From the NCBI GenBank assembly GCA_045542485.1, contig JAZQLC010000066.1:1-64000 (forward strand): a stretch of 64,000 nucleotides of DNA, given 5' to 3'. Position 1 is the first letter of the stretch. Each line of letters starts with the position of its first letter. The notes under the pieces are model-generated. The model saw only the letters and a list, made by a program, of their open reading frames with translations, searched no databases and was not told the DNA's origin. Positions 15,739-24,330 of this stretch are shown piece after piece. The translations under genes were made by a program, and so were the position numbers. Origin of the DNA: SIG575 sp045542485. GTDB lineage: Bacteria; Bacillota; Clostridia; Oscillospirales; Acutalibacteraceae.

Positions 15739-17700
15739 ATGGATATGATTATGAGAATTTTGTCTTTGGGACTTGCTATGATTATGTTCCTCTTTCAGGG
15801 AGACTTTTCAACTGCCGCGTCCTACCTTAAAATTCTGCCCGACACTGCAAAGATGGGACTTTCTTACCTGGATTTTTCCAACACAGTTGACGGCGTTTCA
15901 AAGAAAGAAATGGCAGACTTCATCGACGCCGCTCAGGATGATGTGAAACATCCCTTTATCCTTGCAGAAAAAGAAGACTTCGACAAAGTCCGCGAAAATT
16001 ATTTTGCAGAAGACGGCGACGAATACATAAAAGAAATTTTCGGTTATTCAATGGAACGAGCAGACGCTCTTGTGGAAGGACCTCTTGTTGAATACATTTA
16101 CGATGACGATGACGGAATACTTGAAGTTGCCCGTCAGATTCTCAGCCGTGTCATTACACTTTCTGCTGCCTGGCAGGTAACAGGTGAAGAAAAATACGCA
16201 GCAAAAGCTTTCGCAGAGCTTGAGGCTGCCTGTAACTACAACTCATGGAATCCCGACCATTTCCTCGATGTTGCCGAGATGTCTTTAGCGATGAGTATCG
16301 GTTATGACTGGCTCTACGACTATCTGACAGACGCTCAGAAAGAGCTTATCCGCACTAATGTTTACGAAAAAGCAATCACTCCTGCAATTGAAGGCGACAT
16401 CCTTTCTCAGAACTGGTGGATATGGTCAAACACAAACTGGAACACTGTATGTTACAGCGGCATCGGTATTGCCTGTATGACATTCTCAGAATATTACGAA
16501 GAAGAAGCAGCTGAAATTCTTTCAAAGGCAACAAAGTTTATGCCTATGACTTTCGCACTCTTCACTCCCGACGGAGTTTATGTTGAAGGCACGGGCTATT
16601 GGGAATATTGCTCAACATATCTTGTATACTTCCTTTCAACTTCAAGAAATTATTTCGGCACTGACTTCGGTCTTTCTGATATCGACGGCGTTGACAAGGT
16701 TGGCTACTACCCCATCTATGTAACAGGTGCTCAGGGTGTTTTCAACTACGGCGACAATAAATCAGAGCCTCTTCACGGACCGTCTCTCCAGTGGTTTGCA
16801 AAGGAATATAATTCACCTCTTCTTGCAGCTTTCCAGAAAACTGCTGACCCGAGAAGAAACGAAGACAGAGAGGCCACTCTCTCAGCAATCTGGTATGACA
16901 CATCCTTCTCAGGTGAAAACGCTGACTTCAGCAAAGAACCTCTTGCTCTCTTCAACAAATCAAGCGGTTTCGAGGATATGGCTATTATGAGAAGTGCATA
17001 TCTTGACCCCAACGCAACATTCGCTGCAATCAAATCAGGATATAACTACACAAACCACGGTGACCTTGACATCGGTACATTCGTTTTCGATGCTCTCGGT
17101 GAGAGATGGGCTGAGGAATTAGGCCCCGGTGACTACGGCGCACCTCAGTATTTCGCAGGTCTCGTCGGCTTCGGCAGATGGCAGGTTTACCGTAAACGCG
17201 CAGAAGGACAGAACACACTCGTTATCAACCCTGATAAAACTCCCGACGACCAGTACGCTTTTGCAAAAGTTGAAATTTCTTCATTCCAGGAAACAAGCCA
17301 CGGCGGTAAAGCAATCATCGATATGACTGAAGCTTACTGTCTCAACGGTGCAAAGAGTGTTGTAAGAGAATTCGAAATGTTTGACAACCATTCAAAGCTC
17401 CGTATCACAGACACTGTTTCCTGCGCATCAAAATCAGAAATCTACTGGTTTATGCACACTAAAGCCACAATCGAAATCCTCGATGAAGGCAAGACTGCAA
17501 AGCTCACAATCGGCGAAAAGTCACTCCGTGCAACTCTCGATGACTGCGACGGTACATTCTCCGTTATGGACGCAGTAAGACTTGACGGCACAGTTTCCGA
17601 ATATGACAAAGACAATACAGGCATTCAGAAGCTTACCGTTCATCTTGAAGGCGTTAAGAACGCAGAAATCAATGTTGTTCTTGAGCCCTGGACCGACTGA
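15739..17700 (+). CDS. Secreted heparinase II/III-like polysaccharide lyase
   Basis: 653 residues. A hydrophobic N-terminus (about 5-30) suggests export. An alpha/alpha toroid domain contains QNWWIWSNTNWNTVC and DGVYVEGTGYWEYCSTYLV, with the Asn/Tyr positions typical of heparinase II/III and oligo-alginate lyases. A beta-sandwich domain follows with NHGDLDIGTFVFDALGERWA, containing the conserved histidine of that fold. These enzymes cleave uronic-acid glycans by beta-elimination. Substrate (heparin-, alginate- or host-glycan-like) cannot be told. It stands alone between its own promoter and terminator, with no transporter or SusCD-like partner nearby. Confidence 0.78.
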   Translation: MDMIMRILSLGLAMIMFLFQGDFSTAASYLKILPDTAKMGLSYLDFSNTVDGVSKKEMADFIDAAQDDVKHPFILAEKEDFDKVRENYFAEDGDEYIKEIFGYSMERADALVEGPLVEYIYDDDDGILEVARQILSRVITLSAAWQVTGEEKYAAKAFAELEAACNYNSWNPDHFLDVAEMSLAMSIGYDWLYDYLTDAQKELIRTNVYEKAITPAIEGDILSQNWWIWSNTNWNTVCYSGIGIACMTFSEYYEEEAAEILSKATKFMPMTFALFTPDGVYVEGTGYWEYCSTYLVYFLSTSRNYFGTDFGLSDIDGVDKVGYYPIYVTGAQGVFNYGDNKSEPLHGPSLQWFAKEYNSPLLAAFQKTADPRRNEDREATLSAIWYDTSFSGENADFSKEPLALFNKSSGFEDMAIMRSAYLDPNATFAAIKSGYNYTNHGDLDIGTFVFDALGERWAEELGPGDYGAPQYFAGLVGFGRWQVYRKRAEGQNTLVINPDKTPDDQYAFAKVEISSFQETSHGGKAIIDMTEAYCLNGAKSVVREFEMFDNHSKLRITDTVSCASKSEIYWFMHTKATIEILDEGKTAKLTIGEKSLRATLDDCDGTFSVMDAVRLDGTVSEYDKDNTGIQKLTVHLEGVKNAEINVVLEPWTD

Positions 17701-17713
17701 TAAAAACTTCATT

Positions 17714-17751
17714 ACCCCTACAAATCTCTGAGGTTTGTAGGGGTGTTTTTT
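17714..17751 (+). terminator. Terminator after the lyase gene
   Basis: ACCCCTACAAA (17714-17724) pairs perfectly with TTTGTAGGGGT (17734-17744), followed by GTTTTTT. Confidence 0.92.
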
Positions 17752-17752
17752 A

Positions 17753-17781
17753 TTGACATAAAAAAAATAATATGGTATGAT
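17753..17781 (+). promoter_or_regulatory. Promoter for the small ORF and phosphoesterase
   Basis: TTGACA (17753-17758), a 17-base spacer and TATGAT (17776-17781). The start would be near 17788, about 33 bases before the small ORF. Confidence 0.8.
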
Positions 17782-17820
17782 TTCCTATATATGTAAATTA
17801 AATAAAGGTAAGTGCTGACT

Positions 17821-18039
17821 ATGTTCAAAAGCATTCTGCCACTCTTTATGTCACTTGTGGTTTTCCCGTCCTCCGGAGCAATGTCGCTGTCCGAAAAATG
17901 TGAAACGCTCCGCCTTGTTGTGCCGAAAAACTGGGAAATGCCTGAAAACCCACTTGCTTGGAAGGCTCCACTACCTACACCCTACCGTATCGGATGGGAA
18001 GGTATCACGGATTGCTTGACAAATAAATTATGTTGCTAA
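17821..18039 (+). CDS. Unrecognised 72-residue ORF with a hydrophobic N-terminus
   Basis: ATG at 17821 with AAAGGTAAG eight bases upstream and a strong promoter. Residues 1-23 look like a signal or membrane segment (MFKSILPLFMSLVVFPSSGA). The rest is proline/tryptophan-rich (RLVVPKNWEMPENPLAWKA) and ends in a Cys-Cys pair. The stop lies 15 bases before the phosphoesterase start, so the two would be co-transcribed. No family is recognised. It could be a small secreted peptide or the broken 5' part of an older gene. Confidence 0.4.
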   Translation: MFKSILPLFMSLVVFPSSGAMSLSEKCETLRLVVPKNWEMPENPLAWKAPLPTPYRIGWEGITDCLTNKLCC

Positions 18040-18054
18040 GAAAGGAAAAGAAAA

Positions 18055-19749
18055 ATGAAAAAAATTATTTCAGTTCTCCTCGCAGTTTCAATTCTGATTT
18101 CTGCATTCGCTATCGGTGCTTTTGCCGATGACGACAGTGTAAGGTTTGCAGTGGCATCTGACCTTCACTACAATGTTCCCGAAGAAGAACTTACTGCAAC
18201 AAATGACCACCCCATTTTCTGGTATGCAAACAGAAGAGCAGCTATGGATAACGAAAGTGGTCTTATCATCGATGAATTCCTCAGACAGGCTGCTGAAGCA
18301 GACTATGACTTCGTCCTCATCTCAGGTGATATGGCTGACAACGGCAGAATTGTTCCCGAAGAACACGAAGCAGTTTCTGCAAAGCTCAAGGCTTTTGAAG
18401 AGTCAACAGGTATCCCCGTTTATGTTGTTCCCGGTAACCACGACTATGGCAGAGGCGAAAACGATAACAAAATCGAGGATATGTTCGCTTACTACGGAGA
18501 TTTCGGTTATAATGAAGCAATCGAAAAACGCGAAAACGATTTTTCTTATGTGGCAGACCTTCCCGGTGACTATCGCCTTATCACAATCGACTCAAATGAC
18601 CCCTCAAAGTCAACTGAAGACGGTATGACATCAGATAAAGTAAAATGGGTTGTTGACCAGGCTAAGAAAGCAGTAGCAGACGGCAAATACCCCATCCTTA
18701 TGATGCACCACAACCTTCTCGACCACCTTCCCATGCAGAGAATTCTCAGCCGTAACTTCATCATCAGAAACCACACTGCAACAGCAAACAAATTTGCAGA
18801 CGCAGGTATCAAGCTTGTCTTCACCGGTCACGAGCATTGTAGTGACGTTTCAGTGCATACAAGCCCCAAAGGTAATAAAATCTACGACTTTGCAACAACT
18901 GCTCTTTCAATGTATCCTCTTGCATACAGAGATTTCACAATGACAGATGATGAAATCACATATGAAGAAAGAACAATTGAAAGCATCGACACAGAAACCC
19001 TCCGCAACACAGTTTCAGGCTACACTGATGAAATGATCAATGAGATGAACAAAGGTCTCAACGCTTACGCTAAGGGCTTCCTTAAAGCAGGTGTTCAGTA
19101 TCGTCTTGCCCGTTCACTCACAATGGAACAGATGGGTATCGCCGAAGACAGCATCTTCTACAATCTCGTAAACACTGCAGTAACAGGTCTTACAGATATT
19201 CTTGAAATGCCTCTTTACGGCGAAGGCAGTGTTCAGGAACTTGCAAAACAGTACAACGTTGTAATTCCTGACAGCGAATACGAAACAGGCTGGGACCTTG
19301 CAACTGACCTTGTTTCTTACCACTATGCAGGTGGCGAAGACTTCTCAATCTATTCAACTGAAGTCACAATCCTTCTCAGAACGGTCAACCTTATCCTTCT
19401 TGATGACCTTTCAACTGTAAATGACGAGGTGTTCTTCGGCGCGGTGAACGAGCTTCTCGGAAACGATTCAGCACTCTTCAAGAATTTCACAAAGAGCGTT
19501 GCAAATTTCTGTGGTCCCGTTACTCCCGGACAGTATTTCCTTATTGCAGTTGCATCTCCCATCGTTTATGAATTTGTTTACGATTCAGACGGTGTTGACG
19601 ACAACAACGGTAAGCTTGAGGGCTACGGTGCAGAAGTTGACCTTAATGAAAACAGAACAGACAACTTTGCAAACATCCTTGACAAAATCTGCATTTACCT
19701 TACAAACTTCTTCACAATCATTCTCAAAATTTTCGGTATCGGCAGATAA
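18055..19749 (+). CDS. Secreted calcineurin-like metallophosphoesterase
   Basis: 564 residues. A clear signal peptide (MKKIISVLLAVSILISAFA, cleavage near AFADD) leads the protein out of the cell. Five metallophosphoesterase blocks follow in order: D-x-H in ASDLHYN, G-D in ISGDMADNG, GNHD in VVPGNHDYG, H in LMMHHN, and GHEH in VFTGHEHC. This gives an intact dinuclear metal site. The C-terminal 200 residues are a separate, unrecognised region ending in a hydrophobic aromatic tail (YLTNFFTIILKIFGIGR). The substrate is unknown; homologues include nucleotide and phospholipid phosphoesterases. Confidence 0.88.
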   Translation: MKKIISVLLAVSILISAFAIGAFADDDSVRFAVASDLHYNVPEEELTATNDHPIFWYANRRAAMDNESGLIIDEFLRQAAEADYDFVLISGDMADNGRIVPEEHEAVSAKLKAFEESTGIPVYVVPGNHDYGRGENDNKIEDMFAYYGDFGYNEAIEKRENDFSYVADLPGDYRLITIDSNDPSKSTEDGMTSDKVKWVVDQAKKAVADGKYPILMMHHNLLDHLPMQRILSRNFIIRNHTATANKFADAGIKLVFTGHEHCSDVSVHTSPKGNKIYDFATTALSMYPLAYRDFTMTDDEITYEERTIESIDTETLRNTVSGYTDEMINEMNKGLNAYAKGFLKAGVQYRLARSLTMEQMGIAEDSIFYNLVNTAVTGLTDILEMPLYGEGSVQELAKQYNVVIPDSEYETGWDLATDLVSYHYAGGEDFSIYSTEVTILLRTVNLILLDDLSTVNDEVFFGAVNELLGNDSALFKNFTKSVANFCGPVTPGQYFLIAVASPIVYEFVYDSDGVDDNNGKLEGYGAEVDLNENRTDNFANILDKICIYLTNFFTIILKIFGIGR

Positions 19750-19766
19750 ACAAAAATGAAACAAAG

Positions 19767-19805
19767 CCCCGTCGGATTTCAGAAAGTCTGACGGGGTTTT
19801 CTTTT
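19767..19805 (+). terminator. Terminator after the phosphoesterase
   Basis: CCCCGTCGGA (19767-19776) pairs with TCTGACGGGG (19787-19796) with one G-U pair, followed by TTTTCTTTT. Confidence 0.9.
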
Positions 19806-19813
19806 GTTTATGA

Positions 19814-19842
19814 TTGACTTGAAAGATAAAAAATGATATATT
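19814..19842 (+). promoter_or_regulatory. Promoter of the epimerase gene
   Basis: TTGACT (19814-19819), a 17-base spacer and TATATT (19837-19842), then TGGAGG before the ATG at 19873. Confidence 0.75.
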
Positions 19843-19872
19843 TAATACAGAAACTTTTGGAGGTAAAAGCAT

Positions 19873-20742
19873 ATGAAATTCGGTATTTATTATGCATATT
19901 GGGAAAAAGAATGGGGTGGCGATTGCGTCCCCTACATCAAGAAATGTTCAAAGCTCGGTTTTGACGTTTTAGAGGTGCCTTGCGGCGATTTTCACACTAA
20001 AGAGGAATCATACTTCAAAGAACTGAAAATCATCGCAGAAGACCACGGAATGCTTCTCTCAGGCGGTTACGGTCCGCGTCCTGAGCATAACCTTGCATCT
20101 GCCGACACAAAGCTCGTTGAAGAAGCTTTTAAATTCTATGGTGATGTTTTCAAGAAAATGGAACTTGCCGGTATTGACAGAATCGGCGGCGCACTCTACT
20201 CCTACTGGCCTGTTGACTTCGCATCAGGTTTCGATAAAAAAGCCGACACAGAGCGCAGCATCAAGAATATGCGTACTCTCGCAGATATAGCCGCTGACCA
20301 CGGCATAACTCTCTGCATGGAGTCCCTCAACCGGTTTGAAGGATATATGATCAACGAGGCTTATGAGGATGTTGATTATGTAAAAGCAGTTGATAAACCT
20401 AATGTCAAATCAATGCTTGATACATTCCATATGAACATTGAAGAAGATTCAATTATCGAGGCAATCAGACTTACAAAAGGAACACTCGGCAATTTCCACG
20501 TAGGCGAAGCCAACAGAAGATGTCCCGGTCCTGACGGCAGAATGGATTGGAAAGCAATCGGCGACACTCTCAAGGAAATCGGATATGACGGCTATGTCAT
20601 AATGGAGCCATTTGTCCGTATGGGCGGAAAAGTAGGTCAGGATGTTTCAATATGGCGTGACCTTTCGAAAGGTGCAACAGATGAACAGCTCGACAACGAC
20701 GCAGCAGCATCTGTAAAATATCTGAAAGATATTTTCAGATAA
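19873..20742 (+). CDS. D-psicose (allulose)/tagatose 3-epimerase-like protein
   Basis: 289 residues forming one TIM barrel of the sugar isomerase/epimerase (AP endonuclease 2-like) fold. It matches the ketose 3-epimerase group closely. Start MKFGIYYAYWEKEW, and the metal and catalytic residues are all present: E150, D183, H209 and E245 as metal ligands, with E156, H186 and R215 nearby for the substrate. Signature stretches are LDTFHMNIEEDSI and MEPFVRMGG. Such enzymes interconvert D-fructose and D-psicose, or related ketoses, at C3. It has its own promoter and terminator and no sugar kinase or transporter beside it, so the physiological substrate is open. Confidence 0.85.
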   Translation: MKFGIYYAYWEKEWGGDCVPYIKKCSKLGFDVLEVPCGDFHTKEESYFKELKIIAEDHGMLLSGGYGPRPEHNLASADTKLVEEAFKFYGDVFKKMELAGIDRIGGALYSYWPVDFASGFDKKADTERSIKNMRTLADIAADHGITLCMESLNRFEGYMINEAYEDVDYVKAVDKPNVKSMLDTFHMNIEEDSIIEAIRLTKGTLGNFHVGEANRRCPGPDGRMDWKAIGDTLKEIGYDGYVIMEPFVRMGGKVGQDVSIWRDLSKGATDEQLDNDAAASVKYLKDIFR

Positions 20743-20751
20743 CAAAGACAC

Positions 20752-20787
20752 AAAAAGGCTTGTTACTTTTCAGTAACAAGCCTTTTT
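20752..20787. terminator. Bidirectional terminator between epimerase gene and clpX
   Basis: A perfect 16-base stem, AAAAAGGCTTGTTACT (20752-20767) with its complement at 20772-20787, around a four-base loop. A-rich and T-rich ends on both sides let it act in both directions. Confidence 0.92.
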
Positions 20788-20794
20788 ATATACA

Positions 20795-22051
20795 CTATTG
20801 TTCTTTAAAAATGATTATTGGTTTTTCGCCGTTTTCTACGCATTCTTTTGTAATCTGAACGCTCTGCACATTTCCTGCTGACGGAATTTCATACATTATG
20901 GGAAGAAGTATTCCCTCTGTAATTGAACGCAGACCTCTTGCACCCGTTTCCTTTTCAAGGGTTTTCTTGGCTATTGCGCACAAAGCGTCGTCATCAAAGA
21001 TAAGTTCAACCTCATCCATACTGAGAAGCTTTTTATACTGCTTGACAAGAGCATTCTTCGGCTCTGACATAATTCTCACGAGAGCTTCTTCGTCAAGCTC
21101 CTGAAGAACGGTGACAATAGGAAGTCTGCCCACAATTTCAGGTATGAGACCAAACTTCACAAGGTCCTGATGAATAACCTTGTTTCTTACATTGTCGCTC
21201 TTTTTCTCTTTCTTGCCCTTTACATCTGCACCGAAACCGAGAACGCCGTTGTTGCCCGTACGCTTTTCGATAATCTTCTCAATGCCGTCAAAAGCACCGC
21301 CGCAGATAAAAAGGATATTGGTTGTATCAATCTGGATAAATTCCTGCTGCGGGTGTTTTCTTCCGCCCTGAGGAGGTACGTTCGCAACAGTGCCTTCAAG
21401 AATTTTGAGAAGTGCCTGTTGAACGCCCTCACCGCTTACATCACGGGTAATTGAGGGATTCTCTGACTTTCTTGCAATCTTGTCGATTTCGTCAACATAG
21501 ATAATACCTTTTTCAGCCTTTTCTATATCGAAATCTGCAGCCTGAATAAGTCTGAGAAGAATGTTTTCAACATCCTCACCTACATAACCTGCTTCCGTGA
21601 GAGTTGTCGCATCGGCAATTGCAAAAGGAACATCAAGGATTCTTGCAAGAGTCTGAGCAAGCATAGTTTTACCTACACCTGTTGAGCCAAGCATAATCAC
21701 ATTACTTTTCTGGATATCTACATCGCCGTCATCAATGGAATTGATTCTCTTATAATGGTTGTAAACGGCAACGCTGAGAACAACCTTTGCGTCATCCTGT
21801 CCGATCACATATTCGTCAAGCTTTTCCTTAATCTCACAGGGCTTGGGAAGCTCAGGTTTTTCCTTTACCTGAACTTTAGGTGTTTTTCTTTTGTCAAGTC
21901 CCAATTCCTCAGTGATAATTGAACGGCAGAGGTCAACACACTCATCACAGATATACACGCCGTTACCTGCAATCATCTTTCTGACCTGTGCCTGACTTTT
22001 ACCGCAGAAAGAACAAGCGACGGAAATTTTTGTGCCATCGTTTTTAGACAT
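20795..22051 (-). CDS. clpX: ATP-dependent Clp protease ATPase ClpX
   Basis: Unfoldase that feeds ClpP. 418 residues. N-terminal C4 zinc-binding domain (VACSFCGKSQ ... YICDECVDLC), AAA module with Walker A LGSTGVGKTM near 120, Walker B IIYVDEIDKI, and sensor II in GARGLRSI. Last gene of tig-clpP-clpX, 15 bases after clpP, and it ends at a strong shared terminator. Confidence 0.97.
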   Translation of the reverse strand: MSKNDGTKISVACSFCGKSQAQVRKMIAGNGVYICDECVDLCRSIITEELGLDKRKTPKVQVKEKPELPKPCEIKEKLDEYVIGQDDAKVVLSVAVYNHYKRINSIDDGDVDIQKSNVIMLGSTGVGKTMLAQTLARILDVPFAIADATTLTEAGYVGEDVENILLRLIQAADFDIEKAEKGIIYVDEIDKIARKSENPSITRDVSGEGVQQALLKILEGTVANVPPQGGRKHPQQEFIQIDTTNILFICGGAFDGIEKIIEKRTGNNGVLGFGADVKGKKEKKSDNVRNKVIHQDLVKFGLIPEIVGRLPIVTVLQELDEEALVRIMSEPKNALVKQYKKLLSMDEVELIFDDDALCAIAKKTLEKETGARGLRSITEGILLPIMYEIPSAGNVQSVQITKECVENGEKPIIIFKEQ

Positions 22052-22066
22052 AACTACTTACTCCAA

Positions 22067-22648
22067 TTATCTCTTATAAATAACCTTGTCAATAAGACCG
22101 TATTCCATAGCTTCCTGTGCGCTCATAAAGTTGTCACGGTCTGTATCTCTTGCGATAACATCAATGCTCTTGCCTGTGTTTTCTGCAAGGATTCTGTTAA
22201 GGTTTTCTTTTGTTTTAAGGATATGCTTAGCAGCGATTTCAATTTCAGTTGCCTGACCTTTTGCGCCGCCGAGAGGCTGGTGAATCATAATTTCACTGTT
22301 GGGAAGAGCATAGCGTTTGCCCTTTGCACCTGCTGAGAGAAGAAATGCACCCATTGATGCAGCCATACCCATACAGATTGTTGAAACATCACATTTGATG
22401 TACTGCATCGTGTCATAAATTGCAAGACCGGCAGTTACTGAGCCACCGGGGCTGTTGATATAAAGGCTGATATCTTTGTCAGGGTCCTGACCTTCAAGGA
22501 AAAGAAGCTGTGCCACAACGATACTTGCTGTTGCATCGTTCACCTCATCTGAAAGAACGATAATTCTGTCACTCAGAAGACGTGAAAAAATATCGTATGA
22601 ACGTTCGCCTCTGTTTGTCTGTTCTACTACATAAGGTACTAAACTCAT
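22067..22648 (-). CDS. clpP: ATP-dependent Clp protease proteolytic subunit ClpP
   Basis: Barrel-forming serine protease that works with ClpX and, in this window, ClpC. 193 residues. The triad is intact: Ser in GMAASMGAF, His in SEIMIHQPLGG and Asp in RDTDRDNFMSAQEA. Strong GAAGGAGG site. No CtsR box is visible upstream, unlike Bacillus clpP, so control here probably comes through the tig promoter. Confidence 0.97.
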   Translation of the reverse strand: MSLVPYVVEQTNRGERSYDIFSRLLSDRIIVLSDEVNDATASIVVAQLLFLEGQDPDKDISLYINSPGGSVTAGLAIYDTMQYIKCDVSTICMGMAASMGAFLLSAGAKGKRYALPNSEIMIHQPLGGAKGQATEIEIAAKHILKTKENLNRILAENTGKSIDVIARDTDRDNFMSAQEAMEYGLIDKVIYKR

Positions 22649-22675
22649 TTGTGTATGCCTCCTTCATAGGTAGAT

Positions 22676-22721
22676 ACAGACACTTATCTCTGCTCATATC
22701 CGGAGAAAAGATAGTGTCTGT
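22676..22721 (-). promoter_or_regulatory. Hairpin in the tig-clpP gap
   Basis: ACAGACACTTATCT (22676-22689) pairs with AGATAGTGTCTGT (22709-22721) with one bulged base. No T run follows on the minus strand and the clpP ribosome binding site comes right after. It may stabilise or process the mRNA, or partly attenuate clpP-clpX. Confidence 0.5.
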
Positions 22722-22766
22722 TCCATTAAAATATTACTTTTAGATTTTAGGAAGATTCTGCCTTAA

Positions 22767-24218
22767 TTATTCAGCAGCTTCTTCTTTTTTCTTTGTTGTT
22801 TTCTTTGCAACGGGTTTCTTTGCTGCCTTTTCTTCGTCTTCAGCTGCTTTCTTTGTTGTAGTCTTCTTTGCTGCAGGTTTCTTTGCTGCCTTTTCTTCGC
22901 CCTCAGCTGCTGCCTTCTTTGTTGTTTTCTTTGCTGCGGGTTTGCCAACCTTTGCGTTTTCAACAACGAAGTCTACTGCCTTGCCGATTGCAAGATCCTT
23001 CTTAAGCTCTTCGGGGTTGATGAACTTCTTGAGTGTTTCAACATCCATCTTGTACATTTCTGCATATTTTGCAAATTCTGCATCAACATCTTCATCTGTT
23101 GCTACGATGCCTTCAAGTTCAACAATTTTTTCAAGAGCAAGACGTGTCTTAACCTGAATTTCTGCCTGACCTTTAAGGTCTTCCATATATTTCTCCATGG
23201 GAAGTCCCATATACTGAAGGTAGATTTCAAGTGAGAGACCCTGCTGAGCCATCTGCTGCTCTGTCTGCTGCTTGAGTTCGTTTGCTTTGTCGTCAATCAT
23301 AACCTGAGGAATTTCAGCCTTTACGCCTTCGCAAACCTGCTTGAGAAGTGCAGATTCAAATGAATCCTTTGCTCTCTGCTCTTTGCTTTCGCCGATTTTT
23401 GCTTTGATGTCTGCTTTGAGTTCATCAAGTGTATCAAATTCGCTTACATCCTTTGCGAATTCGTCATCAAGCTCGGGATATTCCTTTGCTTTGATTTCGT
23501 TTACTTTAACTTTGAATGTAGCATCCTTACCTGCAAGTTCGGGTGTGTACTCTGTGGGGAATGTTACATTAACGTCGAATTCTTCACCTGCGTTTTTGCC
23601 GACAATCTGATCTTCAAAGCCGGGAATGAACTGACCTGAACCGATTTCAAGGTCAAAGTCTTCACCCTTGCCGCCGTCAAAAGCAACGCCGTCAACAAAG
23701 CCTTCAAAGTTGATGTTTGTGATGTCGCCTGTCTTAACAGCTCTGTCTTCGATTGTTACGAGACGTGAGTTTCTTTCAAGAAGGTTTTTGATTTCTGCAT
23801 CTACTTCTTCGTCTGTTACATCTGTGCTTTCTTTTTCAGCCTTGAGACCTTTGTAAGTACCGAGTTCTACTTCGGGTTTAACGATAACCTTGAGAGTAAG
23901 AGCTGCGCCTTCTGCGTCAAGCTTTGTCACTTCAACATCGTAGGGAGCTGCAACGATTTCAAGCTTTGCTTCCTCGATTGCTGCACCGACAACGTCGGGA
24001 TAGAGAATATCAAGAGCATCTTCATAGAAGAAGCTTTCGCCGTACATTTTCTCGATCATTGCCTTGGGAACCTTACCCTTACGGAAACCGGGAATTGCTA
24101 TTTTCTTCTTGTTCTGGTTGTAAGCTTTTACAGTAGCTTCCTTAAGCTGCTCTGCAGAAATTTCAACCTCAACTGAATAAACGTTTGTTTCAATTTTGTT
24201 TGCTGATTTCAAGCTCAT
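22767..24218 (-). CDS. tig: Trigger factor with a lysine/alanine-rich tail
   Basis: Ribosome-associated chaperone and peptidyl-prolyl isomerase. 483 residues, longer than the usual 430 or so. Order: ribosome-binding domain with the signature GFRKGKVPK, FKBP-like PPIase domain (about 150-240, GDITNINFEGFVDG), and the helical C-terminal arms. Residues 426-483 form an extra tail of repeated KPAAKK, KKAA and EEKAAKKP units resembling histone H1-type or nucleic-acid-binding tails. First gene of tig-clpP-clpX, with its own promoter. Confidence 0.96.
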   Translation of the reverse strand: MSLKSANKIETNVYSVEVEISAEQLKEATVKAYNQNKKKIAIPGFRKGKVPKAMIEKMYGESFFYEDALDILYPDVVGAAIEEAKLEIVAAPYDVEVTKLDAEGAALTLKVIVKPEVELGTYKGLKAEKESTDVTDEEVDAEIKNLLERNSRLVTIEDRAVKTGDITNINFEGFVDGVAFDGGKGEDFDLEIGSGQFIPGFEDQIVGKNAGEEFDVNVTFPTEYTPELAGKDATFKVKVNEIKAKEYPELDDEFAKDVSEFDTLDELKADIKAKIGESKEQRAKDSFESALLKQVCEGVKAEIPQVMIDDKANELKQQTEQQMAQQGLSLEIYLQYMGLPMEKYMEDLKGQAEIQVKTRLALEKIVELEGIVATDEDVDAEFAKYAEMYKMDVETLKKFINPEELKKDLAIGKAVDFVVENAKVGKPAAKKTTKKAAAEGEEKAAKKPAAKKTTTKKAAEDEEKAAKKPVAKKTTKKKEEAAE

Positions 24219-24265
24219 TTTTTAGTCCTCCAATATCCTTTTACATAGTAAATTGTAACTGATTT

Positions 24266-24294
24266 ATTTTATCAAATTTTTTCCAGAATTTCAA
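24266..24294 (-). promoter_or_regulatory. tig operon promoter
   Basis: On the minus strand TTGAAA (24294-24289), a 17-base spacer and TAAAAT (24271-24266), about 48 bases before the tig ATG. No CIRCE or canonical CtsR box is seen nearby. Confidence 0.7.
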
Positions 24295-24330
24295 CCTTTT
24301 GTTAACATATCGTCAATTCGTCACAAAAAG

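Noticed and set aside
24219..24330. CtsR box upstream of tig-clpP
   Set aside because: Only GTCA-like fragments are present; no heptad pair with the right spacing.
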